From Roseomonas elaeocarpi (lineage in GTDB: Bacteria > Pseudomonadota > Alphaproteobacteria > Acetobacterales > Acetobacteraceae): 64,000 bases of DNA. A program made the position numbers and the translations under genes. The stretch is taken from NCBI RefSeq assembly GCF_042433915.1, contig NZ_JBHLUN010000001.1:186001-250000 (forward strand), in the 5' to 3' direction. Of this stretch, positions 34,892 to 41,314 are shown piece after piece; position 1 is the first letter of the stretch; each line of letters starts with the position of its first letter. A model generated the notes under the pieces. That model did no database searches. It was not told the origin of the DNA and was given only the letters and a program-made list of their open reading frames with translations.

Positions 34892-35641
34892 GCGGGGGCT
34901 TCGTGCTCTAGGTAGGACTTACAGCTTGCTACTGCATGCAATGTGCCCGTGAGGCAAACGCAAAATTTGTTAAAGGCACCACGCTCCCACGAGGCTCACG
35001 CGACGGGCGCCCAGGCCACAGGCGCCTGACCCAACTCGCCGTTCAGCTATGAACGAGTGCTTTCCGACCCGCACCGCCCGTGGTCAGAGCCCGGGGCACG
35101 AACAATCCCCTCGCGTCGCACCGGAACGGCCAGGCCCATGCCGCGCGTGCGGGTCCAAGCCATGTGAGGCTTCATCACGCGAAGTGACGGCACTGCCAGC
35201 GTTTGCCCGGCCGGAAGGAGCCCGGCTCTTCCTGCATGGCGATCCGGATTGTCGGGTCCGGAGCAGCACGGTCCGACCACGCCGCCGCGGCAAGCCCGAA
35301 ATGTCCGGGAACCGGTGAGGAAGCGCGAAGCCTCGTCGCGGGGCGCGAACAGGGTGGGAGCAGAGCGAACGGGAACGCGCGGAGATGGGGTGGGACGCTT
35401 CGAAGCAGAGAAGAAAGAAGTCAACGCGGAATATTAGTGCGTTGTTTTCACTTCACTTATAGCTAAATATCCTGCGCTGTTACCCAATACACCACCTTGT
35501 GGAGCGAGGTGCTGGCTCGCCCAAAATGTGATCCTTGGAACGCATTGATGATGGCTCAGGAACGCAGCTCAGAGCGACTTCTGTAAAGAACAAAATTAGA
35601 ATGAAATCTAACCCTGAGCCTCCTTCACCCGGAAGCCCACC
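34892..35641. other. Long intergenic stretch, probably decayed sequence
   Basis: 750 bases. A lower-G+C patch of about 60 bases lies upstream of B1 (34,915-34,975), and a second AT-rich patch at 35,440-35,610 precedes the imuA remnant and contains the degenerate SOS box. Open frames between 35,040 and 35,440 on both strands have no ribosome site and no protein-like pattern. No gene is called. Confidence 0.45.
35588..35602. promoter_or_regulatory. Degenerate SOS (LexA) box
   Basis: GAAC-aaaatta-GAAT, a single mismatch from GAAC-N7-GAAC, which is the reverse complement of the alphaproteobacterial LexA site GTTC-N7-GTTC. It lies 40 bases before the broken small gene that is coupled to an imuA remnant. 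Confidence 0.45.
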
Positions 35642-35862
35642 ATGGATTCGTTCAAGCCCAGTCCGGCACTCTCCCCAGCTACGCCAGCAGAGCTCACAGA
35701 GGCGCTGGAGCGTGCCCTGCTCGCAGGCAAGAACATCCGGGACCGGCGCGGCGGACCCATGCTGCGGCTGCACTGACGGCGGAGAAGCTGGCGGTGCACT
35801 TGGTGCGGCAAGGCTACGTCATGCTGCGCCCGGCGGACGGCTGGCCCGCCCTTCCGTTCTGA
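35642..35862 (+). pseudogene. Frameshifted small gene upstream of the imuA remnant
   Basis: Reads MDSFKPSPALSPATPAELTE then ALERALLAGKNIRDR and meets a stop at 35,774-35,776. In the next frame the sense continues as LTAEKLAVHLVRQGYVMLRP with ADGWPALPF and a stop at 35,860-35,862. The shift lies near 35,765-35,775. Together this is a protein of about 73 residues, matching my recollection of short proteins in related genomes that begin DFxPSPxLxPxTPEELAxAL. The last stop overlaps the ATG of the imuA remnant. Confidence 0.6.
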
Positions 35863-36077
35863 TGAGCGCCGCAGAGCCCGCGCCGGACCGCCGCGCCCTC
35901 CTCGAGGAGATGCGCTCCCGGGTTTTGGTGATCGAGCGAGGTGTCCAAATCGCCAGCCTGGACCGGCCAGTGGTATCCGTCTCGACCGAAATCGACGCTG
36001 CGCCACCGGATGGCGGCCTCGCCCTGGGCGGCGTGCACGAGATCCTGGCGGAGGATGTCGGCGCGGCCACCGGCTGA
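35862..36077 (+). pseudogene. Remnant of ImuA (N-terminal fragment)
   Basis: 71 residues: RRALLEEMRSRVLVIERGVQ, then IDAAPPDGGLALGGVHEILA and EDVGAATG. It lines up with the start of the intact ImuA at 41,315 (VLEQLRAQVSRLERG, then LPDNGLLRGAVHEVLSGDEG), covering about the first 70 of 258 residues. The RecA-like core is missing. The ATG overlaps the stop of the preceding frameshifted gene, so this was once an operon. It is a second, decayed imuA lineage rather than a recent duplicate, because the two differ widely. Confidence 0.7.
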
Positions 36078-36322
36078 TGGTGACGATGGGCAGTATCGCG
36101 GAGGACTACCCGCACGCGACCTTCGCTGACCTGATCCGCCGCTTCCGTTGCCGCCACTGTCTGCGCAGGCCCGAAAGGGGGGCGATCCTGGCGCCGGCGC
36201 ACCACCGCCGCGGCAGCGAGGTCATCATTGGGCTGCACGGTGCCGAGGTGGCGCGAGAGCAACGCGTCGTCTGCGACATGTCTCGGCCTGGTGGCCACGA
36301 CCTCTTCAAGCCGCGCGGTTAG
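36077..36322 (+). CDS. Small cysteine-containing ORF, probable gene fragment
   Basis: 81 residues, ATG overlapping the imuA-remnant stop. The first half is protein-like: SIAEDYPHATFADLIRRFRC with RHCLRRPE gives a CxxC pair as in a zinc ribbon. The second half (EVIIGLHGAEVAREQRVVCD) has no pattern. There is no independent ribosome site. It may be the C-terminal piece of a lost gene. Function unknown. Confidence 0.35.
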   Translation: MVTMGSIAEDYPHATFADLIRRFRCRHCLRRPERGAILAPAHHRRGSEVIIGLHGAEVAREQRVVCDMSRPGGHDLFKPRG

Positions 36323-36891
36323 CCTCGCAACAGGCCTAAGCGTCGCCAAGTCTCGTCGACTCGCTGATCCGGATAGCAGCGGTAGTCGCCTACTTCCTGA
36401 AGCCGCAGCACGTTGCCAGATCGCGAAATGTGCTGTTCGTCTGTGTAATGGACGAACCTTCTTGTTTCCACGCTTCCCACCAAATCTGAGTTGGTGCGCT
36501 TCACTACGACGTCAAAGTCTCGATCGGCACGCAACGGCTGCCCCGATGGAGCGCGTAGGAAGTTCCAGGAAGTGCAACCGGTACGACTGTGGTTCTCAGG
36601 CAGACCCTCTAGCATAGTGTCCTGTTGGCTGGACGTGATGGTCACATAGGGCGCAAAAGCCCCAGGCCTATCCTGCACGAAGACCTCGCAAGTCGCCGTC
36701 CCCCGGCGAGAGCCGCATTTCAGGCGAACAAACACTGCCACATTGCCATTCGCTCGTGCCAGATCTTGATCGGCCGGCAGGACAGTGCCCGGCGGCTGCG
36801 GGTCCAACACGAACTCTGGAGGCGGTGGAAGGGTACAGCCACTCACCGAGATGGCGGCCAGGAAGCCGATGCTGGCCACGACACGGGACAT
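36319..36891 (-). CDS. Putative lipoprotein of unknown function
   Basis: 190 residues. The N-terminus MSRVVASIGFLAAISVSGC is a lipoprotein signal with lipobox SVSG-C, followed by Pro-rich TLPPPPEFVLDPQPPGT. The mature part is beta-rich with four cysteines (LKCGSRRGTATCEVF, GCTSWNF, DYRCYPD) that could form disulphides in the periplasm. A GGAGGAG ribosome site is about eight bases upstream of ATG 36891. No recognised family. Its stop lies within the end of the convergent Cys-containing ORF. Confidence 0.65.
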   Translation of the reverse strand: MSRVVASIGFLAAISVSGCTLPPPPEFVLDPQPPGTVLPADQDLARANGNVAVFVRLKCGSRRGTATCEVFVQDRPGAFAPYVTITSSQQDTMLEGLPENHSRTGCTSWNFLRAPSGQPLRADRDFDVVVKRTNSDLVGSVETRRFVHYTDEQHISRSGNVLRLQEVGDYRCYPDQRVDETWRRLGLLRG

Positions 36892-37229
36892 ACAGGGCTC
36901 CTCCGGCGGGTGATCCTGGCTGACCATAGCAGGCTGCCAGATCCACGGCAGGTGCTGCGCCGAACTGTCCAAAGGATGCGCAGCTACCCCCACAGCATCT
37001 CCGTACGCCACGTCTCACCCTGGTCGCGGTGAGCGTAGCAGTACCAGCGGCGCTCGAGTTCCGCCTCGCCCAGGACGACGAAGCCCGGCCACCATCCTTG
37101 CCGCGGACGACGCAGAGGGGCCTAAAAGGCTGCCTGAGATTGGTGACGGTCAGGCCACTGAGCTGCTTGCTCGGCGGCTGGCTAGGGCGCTTGCACGAAA
37201 TCCCGAACACTATTCCTACATCGGCGCTG
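36892..37229. other. Intergenic stretch, possible short fragment
   Basis: 338 bases. The - strand frame at 36,984-37,118 reads GWWPGFVVLGEAELERRWYC and YAHRDQGETWRTEMLWG before a stop, which looks protein-like, but it has no start codon with a ribosome site. It may be the tail of a lost gene. Otherwise nothing is seen. Confidence 0.35.
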
Positions 37230-37565
37230 CTATCTGCCGAACAGCATCGCTCCGAGCGCTACAGATGCGACAACCACGAGCGGCACCGACCACCACTGCA
37301 TCGGCACGAAGAACAGGCTGTGCCGACGGCGGAGCGTCACCCTCTGCCCCGTAGCCGGGTCCACCAGCTCGCGCCCAGGGGCAGCGTTCAAGCGCTGTCC
37401 GACGAACCAGTTGACTACCGCCGACACCAGCAGGCCCACCGCCAAGGCATAACCGGCAGCACTGCTTCCAGGCCCGGCCAGGTTGGCCAGGATCGCTGTC
37501 ACCGAGCCACCCACCAGCGCCACAATCACCACCGTCAGGATGCCCCAGCCACTCCAGATAACCAT
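37230..37565 (-). CDS. Small integral membrane protein
   Basis: 111 residues with three hydrophobic helices: WGILTVVIVALVGGSVTAIL, AAGYALAVGLLVSAVVNWFV and SVPLVVVASVALGAMLFG. Between helices 2 and 3 is a soluble stretch GRELVDPATGQRVTLRRRHS. A purine-rich GGTGGAG precedes ATG 37565. No family recognised. The gene is in the accessory stretch between two lipoprotein genes, all on the - strand but separated by gaps of more than 250 bases. Confidence 0.65.
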   Translation of the reverse strand: MVIWSGWGILTVVIVALVGGSVTAILANLAGPGSSAAGYALAVGLLVSAVVNWFVGQRLNAAPGRELVDPATGQRVTLRRRHSLFFVPMQWWSVPLVVVASVALGAMLFGR

Positions 37566-37692
37566 GCTGCTCCACCTCTTTTCGAAGTGGCAAGAAAGCT
37601 GAGGAGGCGGTGCGCGGCAACTGGGTGACCTCAGGCTTATGGCATCCTGCTACTTGACTTTGTAGGACATGGCGCGGTTCTAGTGTGATAGT

Positions 37693-37778
37693 TACAACGC
37701 AAAAACCGCCCGGCAGCCGAGGGAACTCCCCTAGCCACCAGGCGGCACATGACCTGATCGGGGGCGGCGGGTTAGGTA
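37693..37778 (+). repeat. Duplicated hairpin element, copy 1
   Basis: About 86 bases: tacaacgcaaaaaccgcccg, then an inner hairpin GAGGGAACTCCCCT flanked by outer arms CCGCC and GGCGG, and an end ggcgggttaggta. Copy 2 at 39,165 keeps most of it, including CAAAA, GCCCGGCAGC, GGGAACTCCCCTAGCCACC and GGTTAGGTA. It may be a structured RNA or a mobile-element remnant. Confidence 0.6.
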
Positions 37779-37824
37779 AGCGCTCAACACGAGCGACACC
37801 TCGTCCGCGCTGTCCCAGGCCTGA

Positions 37825-38154
37825 TCAGGTCCAGTGGCCCGGCAGCCAAACCCAGCGGCCCTCATGTCCCCAGACCCAGCGGCCCGCTACCCAGTGCTCA
37901 CCTGCCACCGGGCGAACGATCCACCGGCCGCCAATCCAGTCATAGGCTGCGCCGTTCCAGTGCCAGGCACCTGGCTGCCAGACATATTGCCCGATTGGCG
38001 GGGGTGGGCGCTGCTCAGGTCGCGGCGGTGGCACGGGCGGATAAGGCAGCAACACCGCTTGGGGTGGGCGAGGCGGTGGCGGAGGTGGCAACACGCATCC
38101 AGCCAAGCCGAGCCCGGCCGCAACCAGCGTAGTGGGAAGAACCCGGCGCGACAT
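37825..38154 (-). CDS. WXXGXW-repeat (YXWXPG-type) lipoprotein
   Basis: 109 residues. Signal MSRRVLPTTLVAAGLGLAGC has a textbook lipobox (LAG-C). After a Pro-rich linker (VLPPPPPPRPPQAVLLPYPP) comes a run of tryptophan repeats: YVWQPGAWHWNG, YDWIGGRWI, HWVAGRWVWGHEG, RWVWLPGHW. This is the WXXGXW repeat family of small surface or periplasmic proteins. The ATG has an AAGGAGA site eight bases upstream. It probably sits in the outer membrane facing the periplasm. Function unknown. Confidence 0.8.
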   Translation of the reverse strand: MSRRVLPTTLVAAGLGLAGCVLPPPPPPRPPQAVLLPYPPVPPPRPEQRPPPPIGQYVWQPGAWHWNGAAYDWIGGRWIVRPVAGEHWVAGRWVWGHEGRWVWLPGHWT

Positions 38155-38471
38155 CAAACCATCTCCTTGTAGGGGCAATGATCTGAGCCGCGGCACCTTT
38201 CCACCACAGGTCCCGAGAGGTGACAAAGATGCAAGGCGCAGCCCGTAGTCTAGGCGGCTGCCCACTTCACTTCCTGGGTCACCGAGTGCGGCTTCCCCGG
38301 GCGCCAGTTACGCTGGTAGTAGGCCCAGCCCTCGTCGCGCTCCGTCGGCAGCGCGCCAGCATCGCTGCAGAGCAGCAGCAAACCTCTGTGATGCGACGAA
38401 CTGCGCATGGCCGGTTCGTTGACCCAACGATCAGCGGAGCACAGCCTGCAGTAGTTGCGGAGGGCAAAAGG
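38155..38471. other. Intergenic region before the second module copy
   Basis: 317 bases. Contains the WXXGXW lipoprotein leader on one side and, from 38,419, the TTGAC element and GAGCACAGCCTGC block upstream of A2. On the - strand the frame ending at 38,250 has a protein-like end (ERDEGWAYYQRNWRPGKPHS) but no start with a ribosome site. No gene is called. Confidence 0.4.
38419..38449 (+). promoter_or_regulatory. Conserved promoter-like element of module gene A2
   Basis: TTGAC at 38,419 and GAGCACAGCCTGC at 38,437-38,449, 18 bases apart. The same pair with identical spacing precedes A3. The TTGAC begins 53 bases before the A2 ATG. No -10 hexamer of the housekeeping type is evident, so the exact role is unknown. 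Confidence 0.5.
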
Positions 38472-38786
38472 ATGGTCAGCCCAGGCGAGTTCTGGATCAC
38501 TCACGTCCTTCTGGAAGACGGCGTGACGTTGATCCTTTTTCGCGAGAACGATCAGGTCATGGCCGAGATCATCGGCCCTGAGGGTCACGAAGACACTGTC
38601 ATAGCAATGCCGGCCGCGATCAAATACGCCTTCGATCGTTGTCAGGGGAAGAAGGACCTCGCAGTCCTGGACGACGAGGCACTCTGGCAGCCCGAATGGG
38701 GGAAGCTACGTGACCAGAAGCTCAGTGCCGGAACATCTCCGAATAACCTGGATCACTCTCAGGTTGGCTCACCTGCTATCCACTGA
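38472..38786 (+). CDS. Module protein A, copy 2 (unknown family)
   Basis: 104 residues. Core matches copy 1: EFWITHVLLEDGVTLILF, DQVMAEIIGPEGHEDTV, AMPAAIKYAFDR and LAVLDDEALWQPEWGKL. It has an extra C-terminal tail of about 20 residues that reads over the end of its partner gene; the two genes overlap by 28 bases. GGAGGG about eight bases before ATG 38472 is a good ribosome site. Function unknown. Confidence 0.7.
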   Translation: MVSPGEFWITHVLLEDGVTLILFRENDQVMAEIIGPEGHEDTVIAMPAAIKYAFDRCQGKKDLAVLDDEALWQPEWGKLRDQKLSAGTSPNNLDHSQVGSPAIH

Positions 38787-38989
38787 AGCTGCCCGACCCG
38801 CGCCACCTCTCCGCGATGCTCGGCCACGGTGAGGACGCGCAGCAAGACGCTTTTCAGCAGTCCCGTCGCTGCCCGTAGTTCCGCCAGGCTGAGCGGCCGG
38901 TCATGCGCCTGCAGCTGGATCAGGATCAGACTGACGTAGTGGGTGTTTACCTGATCAGGGCCAGGTTGCCCGACAAGTTCTGCCTGCAT
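38759..38989 (-). CDS. Module protein B, copy 2 (winged-helix, unknown family)
   Basis: 76 residues from ATG 38989, preceded by GGAGG eleven bases upstream (a TTG at 38998 is possible). The winged-helix block is VNTHYVSLILIQLQAH, PLSLAELRAATGLLKSVLLR and VLTVAEHRGEVARVGQLQW. It aligns with B1 and B3 over nearly its whole length. Convergent with and overlapping A2. Confidence 0.7.
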   Translation of the reverse strand: MQAELVGQPGPDQVNTHYVSLILIQLQAHDRPLSLAELRAATGLLKSVLLRVLTVAEHRGEVARVGQLQWIAGEPT

Positions 38990-39164
38990 TCTGTTCAAGG
39001 CCTCCTGGCCATGGCCTAGCGGAGATGCCTGAACTCAGGACGGCTTTGTGGGTTTAAGATGGCAAGGAAAGCTACTTGGCCGAAAAGTATGCTGCGAGGT
39101 CCCCGCTGGGCTACCCAGTACCCCCGGACGGAACCAGCCGCTGCGCCATGTCCGCCGCGGCAGC

Positions 39165-39251
39165 TACAACAGCGCAAAACGCCCGGCAGCTAAGGGAACT
39201 CCCCTAGCCACCGGGCGGCCACGACCCGATCAGGGGGCAGCAGGTTAGGTA
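39165..39251 (+). repeat. Duplicated hairpin element, copy 2
   Basis: About 87 bases: tacaacagcgcaaaac, then gcccggcagctaagggaact, cccctagccaccgggcgg and an end caggttaggta. Outer arms CGCCCGG/CCGGGCG are a longer perfect inverted repeat than in copy 1. Differences between the copies are scattered over arms and loops. Same orientation as copy 1, 1.47 kb away, in the gap between B2 and A3. Confidence 0.6.
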
Positions 39252-39318
39252 GGAGCCCAGCGGCAGACCGCGAGCATGCCTACCTCATGTAACCGCATCC
39301 ACCCAACGTTTTGTGTGG

Positions 39319-39349
39319 TTGACGAAACATTCTCGTGAGCACAACCTGC
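39319..39349 (+). promoter_or_regulatory. Conserved promoter-like element of module gene A3
   Basis: TTGAC at 39,319 and GAGCACAACCTGC at 39,337-39,349, spaced 18 bases as in A2. It begins 59 bases before the A3 ATG. Confidence 0.5.
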
Positions 39350-39377
39350 GGTTCTCCAACTATTACTCTGGACGAGC

Positions 39378-39668
39378 ATGGCTGGGCTGGAATTCCGCAC
39401 GACACGCGACCTTCTTCCGAAGGGCGTGACGCTGATACTGTTCAGTGAAGGCGACCGGGTTCTGGCCGAGATCATCGGGCCAGATGACTGTGAGGACGCG
39501 GTCTGGGTGATGCCGGAGGCAATCCTGCAGGCACTCAAGCGCACCATCGATCGAAATGACATCGTGGTCCTCGACGATGAAAGTCTGTGGCAGGAGCAGT
39601 GGGGAACGCTGCACGACAGCAGGCAGACGCCTGATCCGGGAACACCGAGGTCGCGTCAGCCAATCTAG
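39378..39668 (+). CDS. Module protein A, copy 3 (unknown family)
   Basis: 96 residues. Core: EFRTTRDLLPKGVTLILF, DRVLAEIIGPDDCEDAV, VMPEAILQALKR and DIVVLDDESLWQEQWGTL, clearly homologous to copies 1 and 2. The C-terminal tail is Pro/Arg-rich. Stops of A3 and B3 are 13 bases apart. Function unknown. Confidence 0.7.
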   Translation: MAGLEFRTTRDLLPKGVTLILFSEGDRVLAEIIGPDDCEDAVWVMPEAILQALKRTIDRNDIVVLDDESLWQEQWGTLHDSRQTPDPGTPRSRQPI

Positions 39669-39681
39669 TGCCAGCCCCAGG

Positions 39682-39915
39682 CTAGTCTCCACGACGCCAA
39701 GTGAAGTCGCCGACACGCACAACATCGCCTCGCGTTTCGGCGGCGGCGAGCGCACGCAGCAGCACGCTCTTACGCAACCCTGTCTGCTCAGCGAGTTCGG
39801 TCAGGCTGAGCGGGAGCTCGTGCCCCTGAAACTGGATCAGCAACACGCCAATCACCTGCTGGGTCTGCACCCACTGAGAGGCAAGATGCCCTGTGGCTGC
39901 GTCTTCATCTGTCAT
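39682..39915 (-). CDS. Module protein B, copy 3 (winged-helix, unknown family)
   Basis: 77 residues from ATG 39915 (MTDEDAATGHLASQW, similar in style to the acidic N-terminus of B1). Winged-helix block: TQQVIGVLLIQFQGHELPLS, LTELAEQTGLRKSVLLRALA and AAETRGDVVRVGDFTW. It is closer to B1 in the recognition-helix region (TGLRKS). Convergent with A3. Confidence 0.7.
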   Translation of the reverse strand: MTDEDAATGHLASQWVQTQQVIGVLLIQFQGHELPLSLTELAEQTGLRKSVLLRALAAAETRGDVVRVGDFTWRRGD

Positions 39916-39983
39916 GTGAAAAGTTCCGCAGCCGGGATGGAAGATGGCGCGCGCTACTGCCTGCATTGCTTCATCTAAGATAC

Positions 39984-40590
39984 TCACAACCACGTGATTT
40001 CGCGGCGCGGCGCCTGAGACAGGCGCGGATCGGTCGTGGTGATGGCAAAGCACTCACTGGGCGAGGCGCATAGCCTGGAACGGAACTGTAGCGAGCCGAT
40101 CGCCCAGCCCCTATCGAAGCCCTTCCAGGTGGATAGCTTCGTGTAGAAGGTTGTCCGCTCGCGCTGGAACGCCTCCCCCAGCGTCAGCGGGTCGGCCGTG
40201 GCGATGGCAGCGCGAGTGATGGCGCCGACTTTGCCGTCATCGGGCACCCCCAGCGCCCGCTGCAGGAACCGCCCCGCGTTGCCGGGGTCGTTGTTCACCG
40301 CGCTGTCGAAGACGAGGTCGCGCAGCAGCAGCGATAGCTCGTCGCAGCCAGTGCGGGTCCAGAAATCCCGAAAGTACAGCTCAATCGCCCGCTCATCGGT
40401 AAGGTTTTGGATGTCCTCGCCGGGTAGCTGGCGGCGGCGATGCCGTACTTCGTGCCCTTGAGCTTGCCCTTGCCCACCTGGCCGCCGGTCCAGTTGCCGG
40501 GGTCGGTCGAGACCATGGACAAGCCGCGCTCATTGACCTTGAGGGCGAGGAAGAAGGCACGAACTCGGCGCGGGTCATCATGTCGGCCAT
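39984..40590 (-). pseudogene. GH108-type endolysin (N-acetylmuramidase), frameshifted remnant
   Basis: Three frames must be joined. Frame 1 (from ATG 40590) gives MADMMTRAEF; after a shift near 40,558 the sense is AFFLALKVNERGLSMVSTDP and GKLKGTKYGIAAASYP; after a second shift near 40,425 it is GEDIQNLTDERAIELYFRDF, WTRTGCDELSLLLRDLVFDS and AVNNDPGNAGRFLQRALGVP. This is the order of GH108 muramidases: catalytic domain, LxDxAVN motif, then a PG-binding_3 domain (DDGKVGAITRAAIA). Such proteins are phage lysins or related cell-wall hydrolases. With two shifts it is unlikely to be functional. It lies 258 bases from the 3' end of tRNA-Sec. Confidence 0.75.
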
Positions 40591-40848
40591 GGCTCAGGTC
40601 CCCGCGCCGACGGCCGAGACTGGGATGCCCACTGGCTTCAGCAGCCCGGTCAGCTTCGACAGCGCCGCCGCAGCCGCCGCGAGATCCGGAACCGTCCATC
40701 ATTACCCGGTCATTTGCCCGGTTTGCCGCACGCAAGGGCAGGAAATTCCGGAACGAAGGGGAAACACGGAACTCCCTCGTAGGGCAGAATCAAGGTGTTA
40801 ATCAACACGCACGGGAACAGAGGGGGAAAAACCGGCAAGGGTTTGAAG

Positions 40849-40939
40849 CGGAAGAGGAGGGAGTCGAACCCGCCAAAGACGCGCAGCGCCTTCCACCGGA
40901 TTTGAAGTCCGGGCACCCCACCGGGGATGTTTCTCTTCC
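40849..40939 (-). tRNA. selC: tRNA-Sec (anticodon UCA), with irregular T-stem/acceptor end
   Basis: 91 nt without encoded CCA. Clear tRNA-Sec features: 5' GGAAGAG, six-pair D-stem CATCCC/GGGGTG, anticodon arm CCGGA-CTTCAAA-TCCGG with UCA at 40,903-40,905, and a long variable arm (AAGGCGC/GCGTCTT). The T-loop is TTCGACT. The 3' side is unusual: the T-stem GCGGG/CCCTC has a C-U mismatch and the acceptor pairs seven bases instead of the usual eight, as if a base near the T-stem/acceptor junction was lost or changed. It may be functional or decaying. No selA, selB or selD gene is visible in the window. Confidence 0.85.
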
Positions 40940-41194
40940 GGGCGGGACGTCACTCCCGAACCGCGGGCGCGTCAAGCTGCTGCCACGGGGCCCTGCACCC
41001 CAGGATTCGCGGCGCAGGGTTCGCGATACAGGGTCGACGCACACGCCCCTGAGCGCCTGCCGTCGGAAATCGCTGCAGTGGCGGCATCCCTTTGCGAGGC
41101 ACCATCCCGGTGCCCGTCATCACCGCGCGGCAGGCGAGCGTCGGCGCCGGTGCCCTCCCGCTCACTTTGCCCGGAACAGGCGGGCGGCGTTTTT

Positions 41195-41209
41195 GTTCAC
41201 GTCTTGTTC
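41195..41209 (+). promoter_or_regulatory. SOS box (LexA site) of the imuA-imuB-dnaE2 operon
   Basis: GTTC-acgtctt-GTTC, a perfect match to the alphaproteobacterial LexA direct repeat GTTC-N7-GTTC, 106 bases before the imuA start. The 375 bases between tRNA-Sec and imuA otherwise hold nothing recognisable. Confidence 0.8.
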
Positions 41210-41314
41210 TGGTTCGCGCAGGAGGGCTAGCTTCCGCCCATGCCCCCCGCATCCCTCCCCAACGCCGCCCCGATTCGCATCCCCCGACCCGCCACGCCGG
41301 CAGGGTGACGCCCT

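Noticed and set aside
36984..37118. - strand fragment GWWPGFVVLGEAELERRW and following residues
   Set aside because: Protein-like but with no start codon, no ribosome site and an upstream in-frame stop; kept only as a possible gene tail.
37029..37628. + strand open frame of 199 codons
   Set aside because: Antisense to the small membrane protein gene and rich in His/Arg/Gln, so a shadow.
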